Assembly: GCA_030734395.1 (NCBI GenBank)
Contig: JAUZTG010000042.1
Coordinates: 620,001 to 684,000 of the forward strand
DNA length: 64,000 bases
Source: Sarocladium kiliense
Lineage: Eukaryota; Ascomycota; Sordariomycetes; Hypocreales; Sarocladiaceae
Reading direction: 5' to 3'
Part shown: positions 45,010-56,680 of the stretch, piece after piece
Numbering within the stretch: position 1 is the stretch's first letter
Layout: every line of letters starts with the position of its first letter
The notes under the pieces: generated by a model
Database searches by the model: none
Told to the model about the DNA's origin: nothing
Seen by the model: the letters and a program-made list of their open reading frames with translations, nothing else
Translations under genes and position numbers: made by a program

Positions 45010-47094
45010 CGTGCTGTGTGCGCTAAAGGAAACAAGGCAAAGTAGATAGATTCACACTGCTGCTACCAGAAAATGATGATAGGTCTAAGAGTTTGGAGGC
45101 GATAAAGTGAAGAACCGAGAGCATGGTTTCTTCAGGACATGCCAGGCGCTACGCATGGGACTTGACTTGTAAGAGCTCAAACCTCCATGTTGAGTTTCGT
45201 CGGAGACCCAACCGAACGACATCCTGGAGCCTCCATTTTGTCTGACATGTGCATATTCGCTCCGCTTGGTCTCCAATCCCTTCTCTGACAAGGTGTTCAG
45301 TGCACAGAGGATTATCATGATGTCGTGATCTGTGAAGAAGACCCCACACAAAAGTTGACATGGGTCGAAGAGAACCTCAAAGCGCAAACTGGATCATTGT
45401 GCGGGATAGAAGATGCCTGCATTTGGGGTATCAAGCCTCTTCTTGGGTGCAACATGCATCTCGAAGGATCTGCCTCCTCTCCACAGCGTCCAAGTATCTT
45501 GCAATTATCCGGATCCTGAACAAGGGAGCTGGCCCACCCTCCTACGGGTCCTCCACTAACACCCGGGGGGCCGCTTGGCGTCAAGATTCCAAGGACGTGA
45601 TGAACGGCGAGAGGAAAAGATACGATGTACGACGGGGAAATGCCCCGTGTTCAGACCCAAGAGTCTTGATAGTCGTGGCTTAGTGATTGTTGGAAATAGA
45701 ATCACTTCGGTAACTTCCCGTCTCGGCAGCTATGATCGCAGAGATCGGCAGACGACTAACAGTCCCGGCTAAGGTGGCTGAACCGGGATTTGCTTGTCGG
45801 CTCGCTTCCGCATGGAATGTTCGGCGATAGGTGACAGAATGGAAGACGATTGAATGACGTTCTTGCTTTGGACGCCTATCTTGTAAGCTGACAGGCTGAA
45901 GATAGTGACCAAGAAGGGCACGAGAACGCAGAACGGCCACGCGTCCTCTCCCAGCTACAACGGCCCAATCATGGGTGCTAGCTACATATGCTCAGATAGG
46001 AAAGCCAGGGACTTGTGGCTGGACCGGAGAATTGTTCTTCTAGACAAGGGACCAGAGGCAAGCGAGTTGTGGAGAAGCTATTCTCTCGAATCTTGAACCT
46101 TGGGCACATTGTTCTCCACGGAATACAGCAGATGTAAAATCAAGCAAGCGGTGTAGATGTTGACTATGCTGGCTACATCCGAAAGAGTGTGGGCTACATA
46201 GGCTGTTGTGTCGTGCCGCACCTCCTAACAACAGGACCCTTGCCTTCTAGAGCGGGGATACATAGAGCCACCGAGCCCAGGATAAGCTCTTCCCGCGGGT
46301 TTAAACCAATGCAGAACAGCAACTAAACCTTGCTCGCCTCGAGAGAAGTCATACTCATGATCCCCAGTCTGCAAGATGTGCGATCTTTGCTGGCTCTGTC
46401 ACTCTTCGGCCCTTCCCCGCCCTCGTACCCTGGCGAATGCGGCGGAACTATAGATTCGCAAACCATGACATGTATGGAAATGATTCCCTTCTGTGCTGTG
46501 TCCTATGGAGTTGCTAGGCAAGAACAGAGTAAGCACTTAAACTTCGCTCCGAATCCGAGCAGCGACTCAGCATGGCTTTGGCGTCTTATGGGCTGACACT
46601 GAACCGGCTATGTCCCACTCGATGCCGGGCCCTTGATACTTATCACCAGAAGGAGCAGACTATTCTCACAAGTCTAATGCGCGGCAAGCCCACCCATTCT
46701 TAGAGCCGATCCGGATGGGGGCGGAGAAGAATTCTGGTCCCTCATGCAAGCGCTGACATCGGAGCCTCCCCGAGTATCATAGGACCCCAAGTTCGGGACC
46801 GACCCAGCCAGGACTTTTGGTTGCGCACCCTTGCCAAGATTGCATGGTGTTTTGCCTTTCTCCATGACCCCAACTCCAACTTCTCCACGGGATTAAGAAT
46901 GGCTATACGAGGGACTGCGGGGGAGGGGAAAGACGTCCCGACGAAAGCTGGTGGGTTTTGATCAGGTATGGGCAATCAACGCTCGTGATGATGTCGAAGT
47001 GTGATGCAGTAGTAACGTAGTTCTTCTTCATCGTGGAACTCAAACGAACATATTGAGTGTATTTGCGGCAATCTTGTCACTACCAGTCTACAAT
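45010..47094. promoter_or_regulatory. Divergent promoter region of PKS and GMC oxidoreductase
   Basis: Two thousand bases separate the start codons of the PKS and the GMC enzyme. No gene is supported inside. A perfect inverted repeat, TCCCGG...CCGGGA, lies at 45763-45788 and could be a zinc-cluster factor site. Shared control of the two genes is plausible from the arrangement alone. Confidence 0.5.
45763..45788. promoter_or_regulatory. TCCCGG-N14-CCGGGA inverted repeat
   Basis: Two perfect 6-base arms with a 14-base spacer lie between PKS and GMC genes. Zn2Cys6 dimers bind CGG triplets as inverted pairs with a factor-specific spacer, so this is a candidate operator. One copy only was noticed, which keeps confidence low. 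Confidence 0.3.
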
Positions 47095-48967
47095 ATGTCG
47101 CGGGACGAGTATGATGTAGTCATTGTCGGCGGCGGCACAGCAGGTCTCGTTCTCGCTGCGCGCCTATCTGAGGACCCTGATCTGCAAGTCGCGATACTCG
47201 AGTCTGGGGAGAACGACAGCTCCAACCCAAACCTTCAAACTCCCGGCCTGTATCATTCTTTGCGAAATGGTCCATTGGATTGGGGCTTCAAATCTACCTA
47301 TCCAGTGAGTCTGACTCGCCCGTTCTTCTCACTGCGCTCTGAGCGTGGCCTCAACTAACACAATCCGTCCTGCATAGTCACCACATGGCGATTTACCACT
47401 TTCGTTAGCCGCAGGTCGCACTCTAGGAGGCACGAGCGGTATGAATGGCTTCGTTTTTCAACCAAGCTCACAGTCCAACCTCGATTTCTGGACCGAGCTT
47501 GGGAACAAGGGCTGGGGCTTCGAGGTCATGGACCGAGCTGTGCGCAAAGCGGTGACTATCCACGGACCGTCCGGAACAAAAGCGCGAGGAACAGGGCCAA
47601 TTCAACTAGTCGTCAATGAGTCAGAGATAGAGGCCTCGTGGGTCAAGACTTGGAACGAGAGTCTGGCACAGCTTGGTCATTCGCCATGCGACGCCTTCTC
47701 GGGCTCACAACGGGGTCAAATCACGAATCTCGATACGGTCGATCCGGTTACAAACAAGAGATCTTATACAACCAACGCATACCTCGATCCTATTCAATCC
47801 AGACCCAATCTTAGTGTAATAACTGGATCAACCGTTCACCAAATCGTCTTTAAGAAAGGCAGTCCGGGAGCCAGGCCTGTTGCAGACGGCGTCAAAGTCA
47901 CCTCAAAGCAGGACGGCAGGCAAACCATTATCAAGGCACGCAAAGAGGTTATACTTGCAGCAGGCGTTATAAACTCCCCCAGAATTCTCGAGCTCTCCGG
48001 CATTGGCGACAAGACGCGCTTACAGAACCTGGGCATAGACTGCATCGTCGATAACCCCCACGTTGGAGAGAACTTCCAGAACCACTGTTTCTCAGGCGTC
48101 GTGTTCCCTGTCCGTGACGACGTCGATACTCTCGATTCGTTTATCCGAAAAGAGCCCGGTGCCGTTGCTGCGGCTGAGAAGACATATTCGAGCGGGAAGG
48201 GAGGTCCGATCGGACGAAGTTCCACTCTGTCCAGTATGCAAATGTCCATGCCCGAGATCACAGATGAGCATGGCATGAAAGAGATACAACAGCTTCTAGA
48301 GAAAGCCCCAGTCGCGGGCGAATCCGCCGGACCTTCAATTGCCACACCGGCCTTTCAGAGGGCTTGGAAGTCATACATGGAAAGGAATGTCACCAGCAGC
48401 ACAGAGTCACCGGGACGCTTCATGTTCATTCCATGCTATTCGCCGTTTGAGGTGGCTGATCCATCGTATCGCGCCCCAGGGAATCACTTTACCATCGTCA
48501 TAATGCTTTCAACGCCGCTGCCTCGAGGCTCCGTGCATATCAGTAGCAGCTCACCCGAAAATTCGGACAAGAACACTGGGATGACTTTGGACGTAGGCCT
48601 CTCCCTGAGCCCTCTTGATGAAGAGGTCCTCGCCCGCTATGTCATGTATGCCGACAAATCTTTGGCCCGACTAGAGCCTTTTGCGTCTCTCCTCAAGCCG
48701 CGTGAGGAGAGAATTACAGATATTGGGAAGGCTAGAGAATATGTCAAGGCAAATACTGCCTGGGCTCATCATTTTGTTGGCACATGTGCGATGATGTCAG
48801 AAGAGATGGGAGGCGTTGTTGATGATGAGCTACGTGTTTATGGATGTTCTAACCTTCGAGTCTGCGATGCTAGTATTATTCCAGTTGTACCAAGGAGCAA
48901 TCCCCAGGCCGTGGTTTACGGTGTGGCCGAGCATGGCGCTGAGGTCATCAAAGCTACATTAGTCTGA
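47095..48967 (+). CDS. GMC family FAD-dependent oxidoreductase
   Basis: Exon 1 (47095-47304) and exon 2 (47378-48967) join in phase 0 and give 599 residues. The FAD-binding start DEYDVVIVGGGTAGLVLAARL is followed by the second GMC signature GRTLGGTSGMNG and EVILAAGVINSPRILELSGIG. The C-terminal domain keeps the active-site His in AWAHHFVGTCAM and the Asn in RSNPQAVVYGVAE. No secretion signal is present, so it probably acts inside the cell, unlike secreted aryl-alcohol or glucose oxidases. GMC enzymes oxidise alcohols, sugars or choline; several serve in polyketide pathways. Its place head to head with the PKS suggests a tailoring role, by inference. Confidence 0.9.
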
Positions 48968-49081
48968 ATGCACTGCAGCGTTGGTTACAGATTTCCAAAT
49001 GAGATTGATAGTTCATGATGTGCACGACTTTGTTCGAGCGACAGTGAACCCAAAGACTGGCTACGGAATTACCAACAAATT

Positions 49082-49969
49082 CTAAGTCTCATTTCTTCGA
49101 ATGAACTCGACCACCAACTCTCCAATCTTCTCCGGCTGGTCCTCCAACGAGAAATGTCCGCACTCCTTCAGAATCTCCAGTTCCGACCCCTCAATCGCCT
49201 CATGCAACTTTCTCGCCCAACTCTCAACCTGCCACACGTCGTCCCTCCCCCATAGAATCTTCACCGGCGTCCTCCTCCCAATTTCTCCCAGCCTGTCAAC
49301 AATCTCCATCGTATGCTTTGGATCATAGTGCCGAACCTGATGGTTGAAGAGACTCGGCTGGCCAATCGGTCCGGAGATGTATGAGAGGAATGTGTCGAGG
49401 CTGGTGGAGGTGAATTGATCTTTATAGTAAACTGTTTGGAGAAGCCAGTCGCGGAAGTGTGCGCGATGAGTCTCCTCATCAACTTTCATGAGAGTCTCAA
49501 GCCCGTTCTTCATCTGCGCCTTCGTGTTCTTCGATGGATAACTGTCAAAACTCACACAATCCACCAACACCAAACTCCTCATTCTCTGTCCCTCAAACGC
49601 TGCCAATCTCTGCGCCACGCCCCCTCCAATGTCATGTGCGACGAAATGCGCACTCTCCAGACCCCAGACTTGGTCCATAAGCTTGGTGAGGATGGGCACT
49701 TGGGCTGTCATGGAGGTATCGATGGTGGGGGAGAAGGGCCGCTCGGAGACGCCGAACCCGAGAAGATCGTAGACGTGGCAGAGAAAGTTTTGGGAAGTCA
49801 AAATGGGGAGAAGATTGCGGAAGATGAGAGAGGAGGAGGGCGTGCCATGAATGAGGATTAGGGGCGTGCCTGTGGCTGGGCCATGAATGCCGTATGCTAT
49901 ACGGCTACCGTTGATGATAGCATGCTTTGTTGCGATGGGTTCAAGAATATTTGAAGACATTGAGGGCAA
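49082..49969 (-). CDS. Alpha/beta hydrolase (haloalkane dehalogenase / epoxide hydrolase-like)
   Basis: A single exon of 295 residues. The oxyanion loop is LILIHGTPSSS, the nucleophile elbow is FVAHDIGGGVAQRL with an Asp rather than Ser, the acid lies in LWGRDDVW and the catalytic His in ECGHFSLEDQPE. An Asp nucleophile is typical of epoxide hydrolases and haloalkane dehalogenases, which attack by an alkyl-enzyme ester. No signal peptide is visible. It ends 114 bases from the GMC gene, tail to tail. It might open an epoxide or hydrolyse a product of the nearby PKS; the link is positional. Confidence 0.87.
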   Translation of the reverse strand: MPSMSSNILEPIATKHAIINGSRIAYGIHGPATGTPLILIHGTPSSSLIFRNLLPILTSQNFLCHVYDLLGFGVSERPFSPTIDTSMTAQVPILTKLMDQVWGLESAHFVAHDIGGGVAQRLAAFEGQRMRSLVLVDCVSFDSYPSKNTKAQMKNGLETLMKVDEETHRAHFRDWLLQTVYYKDQFTSTSLDTFLSYISGPIGQPSLFNHQVRHYDPKHTMEIVDRLGEIGRRTPVKILWGRDDVWQVESWARKLHEAIEGSELEILKECGHFSLEDQPEKIGELVVEFIRRNET

Positions 49970-50353
49970 ATGGCAGATGTTTTGTTATCAAGACGTTTGG
50001 GGCATGAGGAAGAGTAGGAGTAGAGTTGAGAGCTGTGTTGGCCTGCGACCACGCTGCGATATAGTCAACTTATTCAACGTTATCGCGGTCAAAATCATTC
50101 TTCGTCACACATATGATGAATAATGCGACAAATTCGGGAAAGATCTTGGCAGTGATGTAATGGTGTTGGTTTGAGATGTCAGGCACAGGGCGTGGAAAAG
50201 TCGTGGTGTTTAAGGTGGCTGATGTGGATCATAGATTGTGCGATGGGTCTTAAAACGAGAACACGCTGGTACAGAGTATAATAAGCTCAAAAAGTCGTAC
50301 AAGTGTACGTGATATTGATTAGTCAATCTATGGCCTGGCAAAGTGGCTGCTCT
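49970..50353. other. Spacer between hydrolase and permease genes
   Basis: About 380 bases holding the hydrolase promoter and the permease 3' flank. No other element is seen. Confidence 0.4.
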
Positions 50354-52159
50354 CTACGCAAGCCAGTACCAGAACCTCTGGAAGATGTTACTAGGAACTC
50401 TCTCCTCATCCATCTGCTCCAGCCTGTCCATTTCCTCCTTGCCAGTGATAACATCAATCTCGTGAACGGGAATTGCCCACTTGGTACGGTAGTAGATCTT
50501 GTGTCCAAGGTAGAACGTAAGGAAGATAGGCAGAGTAATGTACGCAGCGACGAAGTTACGAGCATCCCAGTTGCCCTTGATAAAAATCTGGAATCCGTTG
50601 GTGATAGTCAGAATGACGAGGAAGCCGAGGAAGAACCAGCTCGCGTAGGGCTGGAGAATGGTCTTGTAGGGACGGGCATCGAGCATTTGGTTGAAGGCCA
50701 TGGCCTTGCGGAAGCGGATGTAGGTGAGGAGGACGACGATCCAGGCAATATAGCCAGAAATGGTGGAGATGTTGACAAACCAGGTGAAGACCTGGGCACC
50801 GGTGTTGGAGACGTTGAGGAAGGCAAGGAGACCAGGGGCCCAGGTGGCGAGGACAGCAACCCATGGCACGCCCTGCTTGTTGGTCCTGCTGAAAAGCTTG
50901 GGGGCATTGCCATCGAGGGACATGGAGTAGAGAACACGAGAGCCGGAGTAGAGGAATGAGTTGCCAGCGGACCAAGCAGAAGTCAAGACGGCAGCGTTGA
51001 TAATGTGGTCGAGTGTACCGATACCGAGATTCTTGATGCCGATAACGAAGGGACTGGCGCTGGCATCGCCGCCACCAAGCAGACGGTCGTCGTTGTAGGG
51101 GACCATGAAGCCAATGACAAGGGAGGTAACGCCATAGAAGAAAGCGAGACGGTAGATGAAGCGCCTAGCGGCCTTGGGAATGTTCCTGCGGGGGGCAACA
51201 GTCTCACCAGCAGCGATTGCGATCAGCTCAGGGCTAGTAATGAAGGCGAAACCAGCAGCGACGACAGCGTGCCAGTATCCGAGGAAGTGACCTGTCGAAC
51301 CCGTCGCGTTGTATTCTGCGAAAGCGCCTGGATCGTTCCAATACCGGAAACCACGTGGACCATCTTGGCGAACACCGGCGGCAACACAGATACCGAGGAT
51401 GATGAGACCCATGATGGTGATGAGCTTGATACTGGCGAACCAGAATTCGGCTTCACCAAAGACGGAAACTGCAATGATGTTGAGACCGAGGGTGACGATG
51501 AGAACGATAAGGATCCAGAGCCAAATTCCGACCGGAGGTTCCCTAGCTGAGGTTAGCATAATGGCACGGGTTTGTGAGTACTTTGGTTGGCGCGGTCTTA
51601 CCAGTATTCAATGATGATTCCAGCAGCTGTAGCTTCGGCACCAACAAGCATGGCGTACGCGTACCTATCATGAAGTTAATAAATGAATCAATTGACTTTG
51701 TCGAGTGGTTTAAGTACCAGTAATTCCAACCAGCAGCGAAAGCGAGAGAAGGATCGAGGAAGCGGCCAACGAAGTACGGGACGGTGATACCACGCATGGG
51801 GAGGTAGGTGACCATTTCAGCGAGGACGTTCATGACACACCAAACGACGATCATCATGGTGATGTAGGCCATGAAGAGAGGAGCTGGTCTTTGTAGAAAG
51901 TCAGTGATTTGTCGCGCGCATCGCTTTTGGGCGGAATGAGTGCTCACCCAGTGTCATGAAGAATGGCGCCAGAACCGATGAATAGACCTGTACCAATGGC
52001 ACCACCGAGGGCCAGGAACTGGATGTGACGAGACTTGAGGCCACGCGCCAGCTGATCATGCTCGGCGGCGAGGTTGTACTCGCCATTCTGGACGGGCTGA
52101 TGCTCTGCTGAGCCGCCATCGTGCGAGGACGAGTATTTCTCATCTGGGCGGGCGGTCAT
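50354..52159 (-). CDS. Amino acid permease (AAT family, APC superfamily)
   Basis: Four exons (51948-52159, 51718-51888, 51602-51664, 50354-51542) give 544 residues. The cytoplasmic N-terminus ends in RHIQFLALGGAIGTGLFIGS, the signature of the yeast amino-acid permease family. About twelve helices follow, with the conserved AIAAGETVAPRRNIPKA loop and SAWSAGNSFLYSGSRVLYSM in helix 8. The C-terminal tail is charged and short. Such plasma-membrane permeases import amino acids with protons. It is on the same strand as the hydrolase, but nothing else ties it to the PKS. Two HGATAR sites upstream fit nitrogen control by an AreA-type GATA factor. Confidence 0.92.
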
Positions 52160-54151
52160 GGTGACGGTGGTATGGAGGAGGGGACAGCCTCCTACTGATT
52201 GAGTGTCGTACGAGTCTCGAAGTGTGCTTCAGTGGACGAGGTTCAACAGTAACTGCGACAAAGCCTTTGTGAAGCCAACGAGGCTGAAGGAGAAGATGTG
52301 TGGGGGGGAGGGAAGAGTTGACGAGACCTGGCCTGGGGACGAGGAAATGACCGAATGCGACAACGGTGGGAGCGACCAGCCTCTTATGAAGGATTGGGGA
52401 GGGGACCCAATGCTGATCGCAGCGCAGCCCAAGTCAGGTCACCTCGAATCTGGGGTACGATTGCGATGGTCGATGGCAAAAGATGGAGCCACACGCTTTG
52501 AAAATCTATTACCTGATAAGATGCAGAGGAAGCTTTTTTGTGGAGGCGACCGGTGGTTTCACGGGGGGATGTTATCAGGGTAGTGGGAACTCTGCTTCTT
52601 CAGTGAGATTGCTGCTGATAGAGAAGTGATGCTCGTGTAGTATTATCAAATATTTGGCTTTGGTCATCGTCAGATGGCCAGGTCAGCAAGCATTGTGATC
52701 GTCGTGAACGGGTGATGATAGCAGGCAGGGTGCCAGGGCAGGCATTTTCATCTGAGGTTGCAGCGCATGCAGGCAGCCAGAATTACGCTCAGGCCAACTG
52801 CAGCCACCATCACATCCTTGAACTTGAGGGAGCACAAGCCAGGATAGAATCTAGTACAGTGCCAATGCTACCTAACTTGCTGATCTTGTGCAGCAGAATT
52901 CACTGGAGGATGGAAGTGTACGCACACAGGGCGTTGTCGGGGAGAGCGACGGTCAGGCAAGGGTGGAGGGCGCCAGGCATGACCTCACCCTGCATCCGGC
53001 ACCGGGCCAGCACAAGTACCGGTACATCATCCCGCCCTCCACACTGCGTTCGTCTGCACCTTCACTGGCTCTAGGCACGGCTGTGAAAGCAATGCAACTG
53101 TATCTCAACTCGTCGAGACAAGCCTCTTACCGTTTGAAACAATCATTTGCGATGTAGTAAGTCACTTGTCGTCGCTCCTGCACCTCGTTGATCCTTTACT
53201 GACGCCTCATCGCCAAGCTGGCTTGTCCCGCCTGGGCGCCAACCCTTCAGCTGCCGAACTGAGCAAACAACAGGGCACCAGGGGTAGCCCAGCCTCAGGC
53301 ACACCGCACCGCAGTCAACTACACCACTGTAACCACCCTCCGTCACTTCACTGCAACAAACTCCAGCTGGCACTCTGCCGCAAGTACCGCTACCTCCCTC
53401 CTCACCACCCTGGCCTAGCCTGCCGCCTCCAAACACACGACTCGCATACTGCCGACGCAAACCGTCACGCCGCCCCGCTGATAGCGCCGACGCCTCATCT
53501 CGGATCCCCCATCCTCAACCTGGCCTTATCTCCAATAATCCACTCACCAAATTCCTTCTAGCCAATGTTCGAGAATCCGGGGAGGCGTCACGACGCCACC
53601 CGCTTGTTTACCTTATGTATGGCATTGGCTTTTCTAGAACTCTTCTCACCGACGGAGACTATGTGTAAATAGAGTTGATGCGGGACCCCTGGCGCCATCC
53701 TCTTCCGTTCCCCGAAAGCGATGCTCAAGCTTTTTCTTCCGCGACAAGCCGAACTTCCACAGAGAGCTGTGCTCCGGGAGGACCCGTTTTGACTGTGAGC
53801 TCAGGCATGGGAGTTCCTCACATGATGATAAGCCTGCAGATGATATCCCTGTGCTTCGCCGCTGCTTATGTGGCCCCAGATCCGCGTTCCCACTTGCCTT
53901 ATCGTTAGGCTCGTGTGAGAATTTGTTCTTCGTTAAGAGCTGAAGAACGTCACGCCATGAAACGAGTGAGGAGAGCGATTTATTTGCAATTCGCGTAATT
54001 GTACATGGCTTGTGCGCAGCTTGACTTTACACAGACTGCCACCACACCTCGCAAGCTTGGCGCAAGCTTCACGACATGACCGGCAGCAACTTTGTCCCTT
54101 CCCATTACATTCATGGCGTTTCACGTTGTGTGGATGTTGCCCTCGTTCCCT
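52160..54151. other. Upstream region of permease gene, no gene
   Basis: About 2 kb. TGATAAG at 52514-52520 and its complement TTATCAG at 52572-52578 are HGATAR sites, bound by AreA-type GATA factors in nitrogen control, 355 to 420 bases upstream of the permease start. An open frame at 53166-53561 (plus) is rich in His, Pro and Ser, overlaps a minus-strand one, and is not called. Confidence 0.45.
52514..52578. promoter_or_regulatory. Pair of HGATAR sites upstream of permease
   Basis: TGATAAG at 52514-52520 and TTATCAG at 52572-52578, in opposite orientation. Such pairs are usual in promoters of fungal nitrogen-regulated permeases. Occupancy is unknown. Confidence 0.35.
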
Positions 54152-55426
54152 TCACTGGCCTAGTTTCTGCTTGACAGAGCTCAACAGCGATCCAAATTCC
54201 TCTTCATCGACTTCTTCCCAAGTTCGCTTCTTCATAGCGAGTGCCACAAATCGTCGAACCAACTCGCTGTCCTCCTTACACTGCTGCGCCTTGTCCAGCT
54301 TTTGCATAAGATCCTCGATTTCTCGAGCCTTCGCGGCATGAAGATCTATTTCTGCCTTAGCTTGTTGTGCTTTCATGAGATGAGTATCAGCGACAGCTCG
54401 GGCGAGCTGTGCTTTCTTTGTAAGAGATTCCATCTCAACCTGGTATCTCAACTTCTTCCGCTCATGATTATCCTTCGTCAGAGGTGGGAAGTCCTCCTGA
54501 AATGTCTTCGTGTCATGGATCCATGCAATTGCCTGCTCTGAGATCACTCGCAAATCCTCATCTGAGTGCTGCTCCTTCGTGACGGGGCAATCCATTGAGA
54601 GATTTGGCACAGCAGGAAGCTGTCTCTGTGGGGATTCGCTGGACACGTCGATAATGATGGGTGAACAGTTCCGGACGGGGGTCGCAGTTGACACTTGGTT
54701 GACGTTCTCACCACCAGATAAAGGTGCGTAGAAGTCGATTGCTGCTGCTGTCCAGCGTTCGTCTTTCTCCATTGGGAGAGTGCTAGCGTCGTACATGTGG
54801 TTCCAGGCTCCAAACCATGCCCTGCGACGTAAGGCCGCGATGCCTTCTACTTTGGCTACAAACCACCCATGAACGAAGAACAACCAGTCTGGTCCGGACA
54901 TCTGGGGGGGTTTATACCAGTAATAGTTTTGTAGGGTCTCGAGGTTACTTCGTGAGAACTCTCGAATGGCGAAGTTGCAGTACGCAGTTGCTTGCTCCTC
55001 AGGCCAGTACTTCGCGCCTTGTTCCCAGCCCTCGACCCATAGCTTGTCAATCATCGCTTGGCCCTGCGTCTGTGCTCGATATTGGAGGAATGTGCTGAGG
55101 TCGCGACGTTGAACAGAATCCTTGCTGAAACGACGCCAAGGCTCTGGAGTGTAGATCTGGAAGTTAATCCGCGAAGACGCGATCTCGATGCGTGCAGTCA
55201 GACCAACTTCGTCCAACAAAGAGCTGTCCGCCTGGGGTGGCTCTTGCAGAAGGCGCTTTGTTCCAGGGACCTGGCGCTTGTATTGTGCAAACCAATGGGC
55301 TGACCGCCTTCTCCAGTCCACGAAATCAGAGCGTGATGGCCTGTTGCGATGCATTGTTCCACGTCGTGCGATATCAACCTCGACGTGAGATTCCATCCCA
55401 CTGTCTTCGCCACTGGAGATCGGCAT
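54152..55426 (-). CDS. Hypothetical coiled-coil protein
   Basis: A single exon of 424 residues with no family I recognise. Residues 1-60 are Arg/Ser-rich. The middle (about 95-240) is Trp- and Tyr-rich, for example LWVEGWEQGAKYWPEE, WLFFVHGWFVAKVEGI and RRAWFGAWNHMYDA, and looks folded. A low-complexity stretch follows, then a long Ala/Lys/Glu coiled coil from about 325 to 400 (KKAQLARAVADTHLMKAQQ). There is no signal peptide or membrane helix. The continuous open frame over 1.27 kb and its non-random composition support a real gene. Function unknown. Confidence 0.65.
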   Translation of the reverse strand: MPISSGEDSGMESHVEVDIARRGTMHRNRPSRSDFVDWRRRSAHWFAQYKRQVPGTKRLLQEPPQADSSLLDEVGLTARIEIASSRINFQIYTPEPWRRFSKDSVQRRDLSTFLQYRAQTQGQAMIDKLWVEGWEQGAKYWPEEQATAYCNFAIREFSRSNLETLQNYYWYKPPQMSGPDWLFFVHGWFVAKVEGIAALRRRAWFGAWNHMYDASTLPMEKDERWTAAAIDFYAPLSGGENVNQVSTATPVRNCSPIIIDVSSESPQRQLPAVPNLSMDCPVTKEQHSDEDLRVISEQAIAWIHDTKTFQEDFPPLTKDNHERKKLRYQVEMESLTKKAQLARAVADTHLMKAQQAKAEIDLHAAKAREIEDLMQKLDKAQQCKEDSELVRRFVALAMKKRTWEEVDEEEFGSLLSSVKQKLGQ

Positions 55427-56673
55427 TGTGGATCTATGAGTACCCAGGTCAGTCCAATACCCCCAGTGCTCGGGATTCTCTCGCGATAGTTCTCATTACC
55501 AATTCATGAGCACCTCAGTAGCAACAATGGAGGTGGGGACTCGGTCTAAGAGCTGCGGATGCACCGTAGAGAGAAAAGGACACCATGGGAGTTGATGCAA
55601 CATAGATAGACAAGCCTCCAAAGTTGTGAGTATCCCTCAAGAGCGTGTCAGGAAAAGGTCAACAAATAAAACACCCTCTAGTGTCTGGAAGCCGATGGAA
55701 GCAGTTGGCAACAGTGGCAGGTGATAGCCAGCTGGAGCAGATTGCTGCAATATTAGTGCAGCAATGATTCATCGCTTTGTTTTGATCACCCAGCTGGACG
55801 AAACAGACCTCTGAGGCTGGATTACAGGTAACTAGTCTGTCAAATGCTTAAGAACAGATCCAGATTTTGAGAGTGTGGCTCTCATTGATCACTTACTTGT
55901 GCGGCTACGTAACGTTTCCGAAGCTAAGATTCATGTCACTCGTGGAATAACAATTAAATGAGAAGGTTCCAGATGAGGACATATCTAGGTTCAAGGTCGA
56001 TGAAACTGAGAGCTTCGTCCAGAAGAAACACAAATTAGTGGTTGCGCTGTGCAGTCTTGTATGTATCATGCCTAGATTCTATGGAGTATCAGGTCTCAGC
56101 CTCGGATCCATATGAGATCACCCCAGGTCTTGTGACTCTACTCACTCCATGAAGCCCCCCCTTTGCAGTGCTTATTAGACATTGATGCACCACATGTCGT
56201 TATCTTACCACGGCAATCAATATTTGAGCAGTTCAATGCGCAGTGGCGAAGCACCCTAGGACGCGTAATAACACGGTGACCAACAGAGGTCCTCTAGCTA
56301 TTGAAGGTTGAAGACCAATCAATTTAGTCGCGCATCTCGATACTAAGTGTATGCTATGGCAGAAAAGATGAAGCATGCACCCGCAGCTCGCTTCCTCATT
56401 ATACTTGTCGTAGGAAGCTTCCGCACATAGAAAAAGATCTACGGCCCGAGTTTCAAAGCCGTGAGATCCGATGCAAATTTGGTTCAACTGATGAATCCGC
56501 GGGGCCATGCGCTTCATCAGCATGGGACGGCGCCTACGATGCTGTCACTCAAGCATAGTAAAGCTCCCTACAAACAGACACGGCTTACGAAATGTCTATG
56601 CCTCTAGCAGTCGACTTGGCGCGTCCCGTGTGCCAGCCGTTTTCCAGCGAGCATAAGACAGCAGGCAATGGCT

Positions 56674-56680
56674 GGCTAAA
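56674..56680 (+). promoter_or_regulatory. GGCTAAA, XlnR/XYR1-type site
   Basis: GGCTAAA is the binding motif of the XlnR/Xyr1 activators of cellulase and xylanase genes. It lies about 1 kb upstream of the cellobiohydrolase start. A single 7-base match is weak evidence by itself. Confidence 0.3.

Noticed and set aside
53166..53561. Plus-strand open frame of 131 codons rich in His, Pro and Ser
   Set aside because: It overlaps a minus-strand frame of similar size and has no motif; likely chance.
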